This document shows, in pieces, positions 41,584 to 50,700 of a stretch of DNA of 64,000 nt. The stretch is from the NCBI RefSeq assembly GCF_027257155.1, contig NZ_JAPWDU010000004.1, positions 496,001-560,000 on the forward strand, in the 5' to 3' direction. The notes below the pieces were generated by a model that was not told the DNA's origin, made no database searches, and was given only the letters and a program-made list of their open reading frames with translations. The position numbers were made by a program, and so were the translations under genes. How positions within the stretch are numbered: position 1 is the first letter of the stretch; every line of letters begins with the position of its first letter. This DNA is from Cerasicoccus sp. TK19100 (GTDB lineage Bacteria > Verrucomicrobiota > Verrucomicrobiia > Opitutales > Cerasicoccaceae).

Positions 41584-43521
41584 ATGTCCACGGCCACCGC
41601 AACTTCCCCCACTTCCTCATCGACCGCCTCGGACGACGTCGTCCTGAGCATCGAGAATCTCAAGACGCACTTCTTCACCGAGGAGGGGCAAATCCCCGCC
41701 GTCGACGGCGTCAGCCTCAAGCTGAAGCGCGGTAAGGTGCTCGCCATCGTCGGCGAGTCCGGCTGCGGCAAGAGCGTTACCTCGTATTCGATCCTGCGCC
41801 TGATTCGCTCGCCTGGAAAAATCATGGACGGCAAAATTCTGTTTCACTCCGAGCGCCGGGGGGAAACCGTCGACATCGCCGCGCTCGACGAAAAGTCTGA
41901 CACGCTTTACCAGATTCGCGGTGGCAACATCAGCATGATTTTCCAGGAGCCGATGACCGCGCTCAGCCCGGTGCATACCGTTGGAAACCAGATTTGCGAG
42001 GCCATCCTGCTGCACCAAAACGTGACCAAGGAAGAGGCGCGTCAAAAGGCAATCGACATGCTGATCAGTGTCGGCATTCCTCAACCCGAGGAACGCATCG
42101 ACCAGTATCCGCACGAGATGTCCGGCGGCATGCGCCAGCGTGTGGTGATTGCGATGGCGCTCGTTTGTGACCCGGAAATTCTCATTGCCGACGAGCCCAC
42201 CACGGCGCTCGATGTGACCCTGCAGGCGCAAATCCTTAAGCTGATGCGCGAGCTGCAGGAGAAGCGTAATTGCTCGGTCGTTTTCATCACTCACGACTTG
42301 GGCGTGGTTGCACAAATGGCGGACGAAGTCGCCGTCATGTATCTAGGCCGCGTGGTGGAAACCGGTTCGGTGCGCGACATTTTAAAGAACCCCGCGCACC
42401 CCTACACACTTTCCCTGCTACATTCGATTCCGCGAAACGAAACACTCGGCGGCCGCCTGCCCACGATCAAAGGCAGCGTCCCCTCGCTCACGCAAATTCC
42501 CAAAGGCTGCCCCTTCCATCCACGTTGCCCGTTCGCCGTGCCCGGGAAGTGCGACGTCGGCGGCCCTCCTGATCTGCTTCAGTGGAAAGAAGATCGCCAG
42601 GCCGCCTGTGTGCGTCTGGATGAAATCCACGGTAACGGCAAACCGACGCTCCAAGTCGAAGGCGGAGTCGACGTTACCCAGTCCATCAAGGAGGAGAAAG
42701 TCCTCCTGCAGGTGCGCAATCTCTGCAAGCATTTCCCCATCTACACTAAGGGACTGATCCGCAAACAAAAGGGCGTGCTCAAAGCGGTGGACAATGTCTC
42801 CTTCGATCTTCTGCGCGGCGAAACGCTGGGCCTCGTCGGCGAATCCGGTTCGGGCAAAACCACCTGCGCGCGCACCATTCTCCGCGCCCTCTCTGCCACC
42901 TCCGGCGAAGCCATTTTCCGCAGCGATCTGCAAAACCGAGATATCGACCTGACCAAGCTTGAGCGCAAGGAGCTCAAGCCACTCCGCAAAGAGATGCAGA
43001 TGATTTTTCAGGACCCGTTCTCCTCACTGAACCCACGCATGACAGTGGGCGACATCGTGGCCGAGCCGCTCGTCATCCACAAGCTTGCAAGTGGCTCCAC
43101 CTTGGAAGACATGGTCGTAGAAATGCTTAAGAAAGTCGGCCTCAAGCCCGAGCATCGCCAGCGTTACCCGCACGCCTTTTCCGGCGGCCAGCGTCAACGC
43201 ATCGGCATTGCCCGGGCATTGATCATGCAGCCGTCGCTAGTGGTGGCAGACGAGGCCGTCTCCGCGCTCGACGTATCCGTGCAGGCACAGGTGATTAACC
43301 TCCTCGCCGACCTGCAAATCGAGTTCGGGTTGACGTATCTTTTCGTCGCGCACGACTTATCAGTGGTCCGCCATATCTGCGATCGCGTGGCCGTCATGCA
43401 GGGTGGCAAGCTGGTAGAGTTCGCCGAGTCCGAGGCGCTCTTCGAAAACCCGCAGCATCCCTACACGCAAAAGCTCCTCACCGCCGTGCCCAGCCTCGAC
43501 CCCGACGAGCGCAGTTGGTAG
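41584..43521 (+). CDS. ABC importer ATPase, fused DppD-DppF
   Basis: 645 residues with two ABC ATPase domains. Domain 1 (about 20-330) has Walker A GESGCGKS, signature [15 protein letters not shown] and Walker [12 protein letters not shown], followed by the oligopeptide C-terminal motif with Cys-rich [15 protein letters not shown]. Domain 2 (about 370-640) has Walker [10 protein letters not shown], signature [15 protein letters not shown] and [13 protein letters not shown]. Here Walker B has Ala-Val where the family usually has Pro-Val/Thr. The fused layout matches GsiA/YejF-type ATPases. With the two upstream genes it forms a complete importer made of only three polypeptides. An ACTTTG-N5-CAAAGT palindrome lies just after the stop. 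Confidence 0.94.
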   Translation: MSTATATSPTSSSTASDDVVLSIENLKTHFFTEEGQIPAVDGVSLKLKRGKVLAIVGESGCGKSVTSYSILRLIRSPGKIMDGKILFHSERRGETVDIAALDEKSDTLYQIRGGNISMIFQEPMTALSPVHTVGNQICEAILLHQNVTKEEARQKAIDMLISVGIPQPEERIDQYPHEMSGGMRQRVVIAMALVCDPEILIADEPTTALDVTLQAQILKLMRELQEKRNCSVVFITHDLGVVAQMADEVAVMYLGRVVETGSVRDILKNPAHPYTLSLLHSIPRNETLGGRLPTIKGSVPSLTQIPKGCPFHPRCPFAVPGKCDVGGPPDLLQWKEDRQAACVRLDEIHGNGKPTLQVEGGVDVTQSIKEEKVLLQVRNLCKHFPIYTKGLIRKQKGVLKAVDNVSFDLLRGETLGLVGESGSGKTTCARTILRALSATSGEAIFRSDLQNRDIDLTKLERKELKPLRKEMQMIFQDPFSSLNPRMTVGDIVAEPLVIHKLASGSTLEDMVVEMLKKVGLKPEHRQRYPHAFSGGQRQRIGIARALIMQPSLVVADEAVSALDVSVQAQVINLLADLQIEFGLTYLFVAHDLSVVRHICDRVAVMQGGKLVEFAESEALFENPQHPYTQKLLTAVPSLDPDERSW

Positions 43522-43528
43522 CAGGGCT

Positions 43529-43549
43529 TTACTTTGCGATGCAAAGTAA
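43529..43549. repeat. ACTTTG-N5-CAAAGT palindrome, copy 9 (after importer operon)
   Basis: TTACTTTG-CGATG-CAAAGTAA, perfect eight-base arms, seven bases after the stop of the ATPase gene. The five-base centre CGATG is the same as in copy 8. Confidence 0.6.
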
Positions 43550-43595
43550 GCACGCCGCAACAGTTTGGCACCGTAAAGCACTGCGTTGTGTCAGT

Positions 43596-43732
43596 TATGG
43601 AGTGCGCCAGCCCTCTGGCGCTTTGGGATTTTCAATGAGGCAATAAAGTGAAGCTCAACAAAATCTTGGTGCGCGTTTCATTCTGTTGGTCGCGGACAAT
43701 GCGAAAGCGCCAGAGGGCTGGCGCACTCCATA
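43596..43732. repeat. REP-like inverted pair, GGAG type
   Basis: Perfect 29-base arms lie at 43596-43624 and 43704-43732. GGAG (43599-43602) and CTCC (43726-43729) lie near the outer ends, and each arm contains its own hairpin GCGCCAG-CCCT-CTGGCGC. It fills much of the 320-base gap after the ABC importer; no gene is seen there. Confidence 0.65.
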
Positions 43733-43819
43733 GCCATGCTACTGTAATTTTGCTAGAGCTGCATTACCACAATGCCAACCAGGCCAGCATACACCGTTGA
43801 CAACTACAAAAGCGCCCGC

Positions 43820-43843
43820 ATGATTACACGTATAACTAATCAT
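43820..43843. promoter_or_regulatory. Inverted repeat overlapping the start codon at 43842
   Basis: ATGATTA-N10-TAATCAT with TTACACGTATAA in its centre (43824-43835). The right arm overlaps the start codon. Arms match the ATGATTAA/TTAATCAT operator-like site before the LacI-type gene, and the centre matches the motif at 36848. A shared regulator is inference. Confidence 0.4.
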
Positions 43844-45137
43844 GAAGCTTTACACTCCCCTAACCCTCATTGCCGCGCTTGCCGCCACATCGCTTTCCGC
43901 CGAAATGGCGCAATCGGTCAGCCAGTTTGGCGTCACCTGGACCTTTGAAAAACCTTACGAAGTCGGCCATTTCGCCAATGGCGACTGGTGGGTCGTCGGG
44001 CCAGTGACGATCACCGACATTACACCTAAAACCGAGAACAACCAAAATGGCAGCATGATCAACCCGGGACTTAACGGTGCTCAGGGTTTTGACGACCGTA
44101 TTCAACGCAGCACTTATGAGCCCGCGCTGAACATCGCCACGCAACTGCCCTACGCCGTCACCGAACCGTCGTCGATCCTGTCTTCCATCAGCCTCGTGCC
44201 GGACACCACTCGCGACAACCCGCAGATGGACACCATTGCGATCCTGACCGTGCTCAATGAAGCGCCACCCCAGGGCAGCTTCCGTCCGCCATATCAAGGT
44301 ACGGATAAGAGCATACCGGGCAACGTGAGCACCCTCGATTTCGACAAACTCGGCAAGTATCCAAGCGCCGAATACGCGGATATGCCCAGCAAGCTGGCGA
44401 CCACTTTTGAGCGTCCCTACATCGAGCTGAATCTCAGCTGGACCGGTCGCTACATGCATCCGAAAAACAACCAGCCACCCTACGGCCGCGAAATAGCCCA
44501 ACGCCTCGGTCACGGTCTGCTAGCACTACAGATTGATGCACCCGACAACGAAAAGCGCGAACTGCTGATCGACCTCGTGCAAGTCGGCGTGGATATCTAT
44601 GGTGCCGCACGCCTCGGCGGGAAATGGAGCGCGGACGGTGGCCACAACCAAGGCCGCAAACTGCCCCTGATTCTGGCCGGCGTCATGCTGCAAAACCCGG
44701 ATATTCTCCAGTATGCAGACGGCGAGGTTTTCACGATTTTCCAGGAAGACCAGCAGACCTTTTATGTAACCCAGGAGGACGTCGACCGGCCGCGCAAACA
44801 GCCTCGCAATGATGGTCGCCCCCGTATGGAGCCCTACACGGTCGAGATGATTGGCATGCCTGAATGGGGCATCCGCCACTACAACGAGCCGGAGAAATCC
44901 GGCAGCAACTGGAACGCCACCTACCGCCAGGTTTCCGGTGCCCCGACGACCACCCATGTCCTCGCCGCCAAGCTCATGGGCGTTGAAGAAATTTGGAACT
45001 GGCCGGCAATTTTCGACTACTACACGACCCGCTATTGGCCAGCCGAACGCAGCGAAAATCGCGGCGTAAATTCTCCAAGCAAATTTACTAGAGCGATGTG
45101 GGAAGCCCACGTGGCTAAGGCCGACGGCGAAAGCTGA
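43842..45137 (+). CDS. Secreted protein, unknown, possibly carbohydrate-related
   Basis: 431 residues with a signal peptide (MKLYTPLTLIAALAATSLSA). The mature part begins FGVTWTFEKPYEVGHFANGD and includes a helical middle with WSADGGHNQGRKLPLILAGV, reminiscent of the alpha/alpha-toroid of polysaccharide lyases and related enzymes. I cannot name a family or catalytic residues. The N-terminal 'W-T-F-x-K-P-Y-x-V-G-x-F-A-N-G-D' pattern and later H-Y-N-E-P may mark a conserved secreted family. It follows the importer operon and shares operator-like sequence with it, so a role in making the imported substrate is plausible. Confidence 0.5.
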   Translation: MKLYTPLTLIAALAATSLSAEMAQSVSQFGVTWTFEKPYEVGHFANGDWWVVGPVTITDITPKTENNQNGSMINPGLNGAQGFDDRIQRSTYEPALNIATQLPYAVTEPSSILSSISLVPDTTRDNPQMDTIAILTVLNEAPPQGSFRPPYQGTDKSIPGNVSTLDFDKLGKYPSAEYADMPSKLATTFERPYIELNLSWTGRYMHPKNNQPPYGREIAQRLGHGLLALQIDAPDNEKRELLIDLVQVGVDIYGAARLGGKWSADGGHNQGRKLPLILAGVMLQNPDILQYADGEVFTIFQEDQQTFYVTQEDVDRPRKQPRNDGRPRMEPYTVEMIGMPEWGIRHYNEPEKSGSNWNATYRQVSGAPTTTHVLAAKLMGVEEIWNWPAIFDYYTTRYWPAERSENRGVNSPSKFTRAMWEAHVAKADGES

Positions 45138-45165
45138 TCAGCCCAATCCGCGCTACCGCCACACG

Positions 45166-45768
45166 TTATTTTGCAGCGGCCATCAGTTCGCTAACCGTAA
45201 CCAGTTGTAAGCCCCTGGCTTTATAGCGGCGGATCATTTCCGGCATGGCCTCGAGCGTCTTCACCTGCCAAGTGTGCAGGATGTAGATATCACCCGCGAC
45301 GGTGTCCTTCGTGTAGTTTTCGGTAATAGCTTCCACAGTCGCGTCGGGTGCCCAATCGCTGTAGCTCTTTCCCATAATGGCGGGCAATCCCAGCTCGCCA
45401 AGCACGGTCCAAACGTGATCGCTGTGTTCACCAAACGGCGCACGAAATACCTTGGGCGCGATGCCAAAAGTATCCTCAAAAAGCTTCTGGCAATCTACGA
45501 GTTGCTCGCGCACTTCGCTCAAGCTCAGCTCCGGTAGATGCGGGTGCGTCATGGAGTGGTTGCCAATCTCATGCCCGGCCGCAAAAACGTCTTGGGCTAA
45601 GTTTGGTTCGGCGATCACCTTGTTACCAAGATCAAAGAACGTCGCCTTGCAATCGTGCTTCGCGAAGAGCTCGATCCACTGTGGGCTGGTTTCCGGGATT
45701 GGCCCGTCATCGAAGGTCAGCGCGATGTAAGGCTTGTCGGTTTTTACGTGATGAATGGGGGTGGGCAT
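45166..45768 (-). CDS. Polysaccharide deacetylase (NodB homology)
   Basis: 200 residues from the ATG at 45768, chosen because the NodB domain begins right after it (MPTPIHHVKTDKPYIALTFDDG). An upstream ATG at 45810 would start immediately before the sulfatase stop. Catalytic motifs are TFDDG (metal Asp pair), GNHSMTHPH (H-x4-H metal site) and the RAPFGEHS motif. The enzyme removes acetyl groups from a polysaccharide or peptidoglycan. No signal peptide is visible, so it may act on oligosaccharides inside the cell. It is 42 bases downstream of a sulfatase on the same strand; together they may strip sulfate and acetyl groups from imported glycans. Confidence 0.9.
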   Translation of the reverse strand: MPTPIHHVKTDKPYIALTFDDGPIPETSPQWIELFAKHDCKATFFDLGNKVIAEPNLAQDVFAAGHEIGNHSMTHPHLPELSLSEVREQLVDCQKLFEDTFGIAPKVFRAPFGEHSDHVWTVLGELGLPAIMGKSYSDWAPDATVEAITENYTKDTVAGDIYILHTWQVKTLEAMPEMIRRYKARGLQLVTVSELMAAAK

Positions 45769-45810
45769 AACTCGTATTGAGTGGCAGTTCATTAATGCGG
45801 GCAACGGCAT

Positions 45811-47190
45811 TTACGCATAGCCTGCATTGACATAATTGGGGTCAGCATTGAGGCCATTGCCTAGCTCGCCCAACCGTTGACGAAAGCGTGCCATCGCCGA
45901 AGCATAGGCCGGATCGTTGGCGAAATTTTTGAGCTCACCTGGGTCGGCTTCGAGATCGAATAGCACCTCCGGAACATCCTCGCCGTAGTATTGATATTTG
46001 AGCGCATCCTGCTTGATCATGACATGCGACGGACCGATCTGCGAAACCGATTCATTGCACCAGTCCACGCTTTCTCCACGTAGAAGCGGAGCGAGGCTGC
46101 GGCTGTCCAGACCAGACGGAATCTCAAGACCAGAGAGATCACAGAGTGTGGCAAACAAATCGCAGAGGTTGACGTTTTCATTCACCACGCGACCGCCCTC
46201 AAAGCCTTTGGGCCAACGGATAATCAAGGGCACACGGGCACTAGCTTCATAGAAGCGCGCCTTTTCCCAAATACCGTGCTCGCCGAGCATCTCGCCATGA
46301 TCGCTAGTGTAGACGATGATCCAGTCATCCAAATCCTCTCCCAGCAGCTCCAGGTGATTCAAAACCTGCCCGTAGTAGTTGTCCACTTGGTCGACCATGC
46401 CGTAATAAGCTGCCGTTGCGCGGCGAATCGTGTCGGTGGAGACGTTGACCGGCTTGTTCAGTTGGCTAAGCGAGAGCACCGGGTGGTCGCATGGCTTTTC
46501 ATCAAAAATTGGAGCACGCTCATAATAATACCGGAAGCGATCTTCATCAGTAAAATACGGATAATGCGGTTGCACCAGGCTAAGCTTAAATAACAGCGGC
46601 CGGTGGTTTTTCGACCGGCAATAGAGCGGATCGTGGAAGTGCTCGCTCAGGTAATCGAAGGCAGCGTTGACGGTATCGCGGTCCAACCTCTGGCATACCC
46701 CAAAGGCAGGCCGCGCCTCCTCCAACTCACGCTGGTTCGACCATTTGCCCACGCCCGGCGCTGGTTGGTATCGCGCAAACTCTTCCGGGATGGCACCGTC
46801 AATATATTGGAGACCTAAGTGCGTGTCGGGGGCAATACGACGCGTCCACCCCTGCATTTGATCCGGCCCGCTATGGTGCAGCTTTCCCGAACAAACAGTG
46901 TGGTATGCATATTGGCTGAAGCGCCGGGAAAATGTCATGTAGTTCGGCGTGAGGTCTTCGCCAAAATTATAGCAATGACACGTGTGCGGCAGTTGACCAC
47001 TCATCATACACTGACGCCCCGGGATACAAATCGGCGATGGCGTGTAGGCGTTATTAAAGACCACTCCAGTCTCCGCCAAATGATCCAGTATCGGTGTCCT
47101 CACAACATCGTTACCCGCAAAGCCCGCAACATCGGCACGGTGCTCATCGCTCATTAGAAACAAAATATTGGGGCGTTTTGCTTGAGACAT
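45811..47190 (-). CDS. Sulfatase
   Basis: 459 residues, type I sulfatase. The formylglycine site is C55 in PICIPGRQCMMSG (C-x-P-G-R). N-terminal metal ligands are in MSDEHRAD, with a conserved D-H-G-E (SDHGEMLGEHGIWEKARFYE) further in. In the first motif the usual D-D pair is D-E, which is common in some subfamilies. There is no signal peptide. It forms a pair with the polysaccharide deacetylase that follows. Differences from the sulfatase at 10.1 kb throughout the sequence suggest a different substrate. Confidence 0.93.
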   Translation of the reverse strand: MSQAKRPNILFLMSDEHRADVAGFAGNDVVRTPILDHLAETGVVFNNAYTPSPICIPGRQCMMSGQLPHTCHCYNFGEDLTPNYMTFSRRFSQYAYHTVCSGKLHHSGPDQMQGWTRRIAPDTHLGLQYIDGAIPEEFARYQPAPGVGKWSNQRELEEARPAFGVCQRLDRDTVNAAFDYLSEHFHDPLYCRSKNHRPLLFKLSLVQPHYPYFTDEDRFRYYYERAPIFDEKPCDHPVLSLSQLNKPVNVSTDTIRRATAAYYGMVDQVDNYYGQVLNHLELLGEDLDDWIIVYTSDHGEMLGEHGIWEKARFYEASARVPLIIRWPKGFEGGRVVNENVNLCDLFATLCDLSGLEIPSGLDSRSLAPLLRGESVDWCNESVSQIGPSHVMIKQDALKYQYYGEDVPEVLFDLEADPGELKNFANDPAYASAMARFRQRLGELGNGLNADPNYVNAGYA

Positions 47191-47747
47191 GCCGCCAACA
47201 TGAACGCGTTAGAACCACATGGGAAATAAAAACGGCACCCAATCAAAGATCGTAGCAGACCATTCAACTTCTCGAAAAAATTTTTATAACCGATAGGAGA
47301 CTCCGCCCCTGCGGCATACACTATTCCGTCGTCATTCCGCAGGTAGATTCAGTACCCATGTAGAACATTCACCAAGGAAACACGCTGCCCAATATTACTT
47401 GGAACCAAGGCCCCATTAGCCGAAGTTACTGATCTGCGGGCATTTACTAATCTATGCAATACCTCATCAACTTAATTAGACCTCCCCATTGACGTCTAAA
47501 AACGATCAAAAACCGGTCAAAAACGTCGAATATTGCACAATTTTTCAACGTGTGCGGACAAGCCCTTTTTTCAGAGCCGAAAGTGCCGATTAGATGAAAA
47601 TCTTCTTTAATAAAGGCATGATTTATGGTCTAATCTAGCTACTCGAAGCTTATTTTACCAAACGCGTCTGACTCTTGCATTGCGCAACCTGACGTGATAG
47701 GTATAGTATATCAATCGCTTAAGTTAAGACCCAACAATTTACCCAGC
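47191..47747. other. Long A+T-rich non-coding stretch before the first pseudopilin-like cassette
   Basis: About 550 bases without a credible gene. The stretch is clearly more A+T-rich than its surroundings, with short palindromes (for example GATTAGA at about 47590 and TCTAATC at about 47632, inverted) and runs of A. It separates the divergent sulfatase and pseudopilin-like genes and probably holds both promoters. No convincing -35/-10 pair could be fixed. Confidence 0.4.
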
Positions 47748-50700
47748 ATGAACTCCCCCAAGAAACTGTCTTCCCGCGTATCCGGGCACCAGAAAAGCAA
47801 CGGATTCGCACTGATCATCGCCTTGACGCTGATGTCCTTCATGGTCGTCCTGATCCTGAGCCTAGCGACATTTCTGAATGTGGAGATGCATACCTCTACC
47901 CACCAGAACCGCATGAACGAGGCGCGCTCCAATGCACTTTTCGGGGCACAGATTGCCTTGGGCCAGTTACAGATGCTCGCCGGCCCCGACCAGCGCGTTA
48001 CCGCTCCAGCCACTGTCGCTTACCCACAGAAGGAGAGCCCAGGTGAAGGTGAAATGTGGGATATATATCGGGAGAACGCATCAGGTATGCCTCCATCAGG
48101 CAGCGCTTCAGCTCCCGACACATGGAGCACGTATCTCATTGAAGATTACGATAACAGCAAAAGCGAAGATCGCGACTCTTGGAATAGCGCACTCGTTGAT
48201 TGGTGGGAGGGCAAGAATCCCCATTGGATTGGCGTTTATAAGTCCAATAAGCTGGACAAGGACGGCGAGTGGTTAAATGCAGCAGACTTCAATCGGGAAC
48301 AGACTCCACATTGGTTAATAAGCGGCAATGAGCGATACACCGAAGATAATATTGGAAGCCAAATTACGCCCGACACCGTATTGGACCCCGATGATTCAAG
48401 TGTGGCTATCCTTGTAGGATATGGAAGTGCAGCTCCCAACAAAAGCGCAGATGGCGATCAAGCACTTTCGAGCGACGGACTTGATGGCCGTGTTCTTGCA
48501 CCTAAAATAGACATAACCAATTCTGATTCTATTGTCACCGGGCAATATGCCTACTGGGTCGGAGACGAAAACACGAAGGCAAACTTTGCCATCATCGACC
48601 CATATTATGACGCTGCGTCTGGCTCTACCGAAGAACGCTACCGTCTACAGGTGCCACAGCGCTTGGGCTGGGAACAGATTACCGGTTATAAGGAAATTTT
48701 CGATGAATTCGACGGTGATGATAGCGCGCAGGAAGCAATGATTAACAATAAATACCTGCAGCTCATCGAAACTACTTCTCAGATCGTGCTAACCAACCCG
48801 GCTCCAGATGATGATTCGATCACCGAAAAATACCAGGACGCCGCAAAAATAAACTTTCACCACATTACCGGTTTCTCAAAAGGCCTTTTCACCGATACTG
48901 TTTTGGGTGGCTTGCAAAAAGACTTAACTCGCTACTTTGAGGATGGAGCAAGCGCAACCAATGGGGGCATTTCCGACGACAAACCAATTCCTGCCCCTAA
49001 TGATGACGACATTTTCAACTATGACAACGACCCGCGGTTTGGTTTATTCAACGAAGGCTTCCCCGTTTCAGATCTCAATGTCCCAACTTGGAGAAACATT
49101 CGAGAATGGTACACGAATGAGGTTCAGGATACAGGAGACGGAGAAGGTCAAATCCGAGCAACAGAAAGCACGGCACCCGTTATCACCCAAATTCGCCTAT
49201 TTGTTGGATTCTCGAAAACCGGCGACCAACTACGACTCAATGTGTTGCCTCAAGTCGTTCTATGGAATCCTTATGACACAGGGCTAGAACAAGCAGACTA
49301 CGACATCCGAATTAAGTTCTCGCCCAATTTAACTCGCTTCCGCGTTGCTTCTGCAACCACAGCGACCCAAAGCAAGTCCGAGTTAAATCCAGTGACAGTG
49401 CGAGAGTATTCAAGTGGTGACAACTATCACCATCACCGGATGAGCCGGTCGGATGCGGATTCGTGGCAGCACAACGATCGCGAAATAGTCAAAGATGAGG
49501 AAAGCATTGTAGTGACCTATCATGAAGATGCACTCCACATGCATCCCCAACATGCAAACTTAAGCGCCGTAACCCCTGACTCACAATATCCGGAAAATGA
49601 GGATATCTTTTTCGACAGCTACAACATTCGAATCTTCCCCGAAGACAATGAGCTATCACTTCGCATCCGTAATCAGGATTTCCAAGCAGGTGAGCATCTA
49701 ATGTTTTCGGTTGGTGAAGACCATAAGATAGATGAAAATAATGAGTCAGGAGTCCCCGTTGCTATCGTGGAACTCCAGAACGTATTTGATTTAGATGCAC
49801 CCGCTTCCGCGTATCATCATTTTGCGACATTGGATTATGCCCCTGGCGCGCTAACCAAGACCACATATTGGGCTGACAACGCAGTATTCCTTCCAGAGCC
49901 AGCAACAGAATTCCAAGTGAGGTTCTTTTTGAACGAGGTTGAAATCCGGGACTACGGAAGCTTCGGAAGCCTTGCCGGTGGCGGCGGCTTTATGTCAAAT
50001 TTCAATCGTTCCAGGAATGCCTCAGTACTAGTGGATCAGCCGATGATTTGGCCTAACGTCTATGATAGTGACTATTTTAGCGCCAATATAGTTGGGGACA
50101 GAGATCCCAATCTAAACTCAAGCGGCGCACGAAGTGGTTCGCCAGATATTCCGATCATGCTCGTAGGTGAAACCTATCTAGACCCTCTCTATTTCCGAGG
50201 CAGTGGCACAATTGACTCTGTGGAATCGGGTGCCACCAGCTTTCGTCCTTTTGCCAACTATAATATTATGGCAAAACAGTTCACTTCAAACAATCCAATG
50301 GTCGACGGTGTTCGCGGCGCGGAGGACTGGAGAAATGCCAACACTGGCGGTGAAAAGTTGGCTCGGTTCGAAGCCATCAACGGCATTCAAAGCCGGAATA
50401 ATAGTCAACCAAGTGTAAGTGACGCTTTTGGGAGCGGCAATATTGGGGAGGATAAGTGGAGTTCGTGGGCCCACACCCCCACAAATAACAAAGAAGCTGG
50501 TAAAGTAATTGTTGACAGAGGACAGCCATGGAATGCCTTCGATCAAAATCGTCGCGCTGAACTTCTAAATGGTCGAACCGTTGGCTTCAATTTTATTCAG
50601 CAGACCAAGCTTCCCGAAGGCCTTGCCAGAAACAATTGGGCGAATCCGAAAGTAGATGCACTCTCTAAAGTACCAGTGCGGCTAGCCTATCGCCCCGAAT

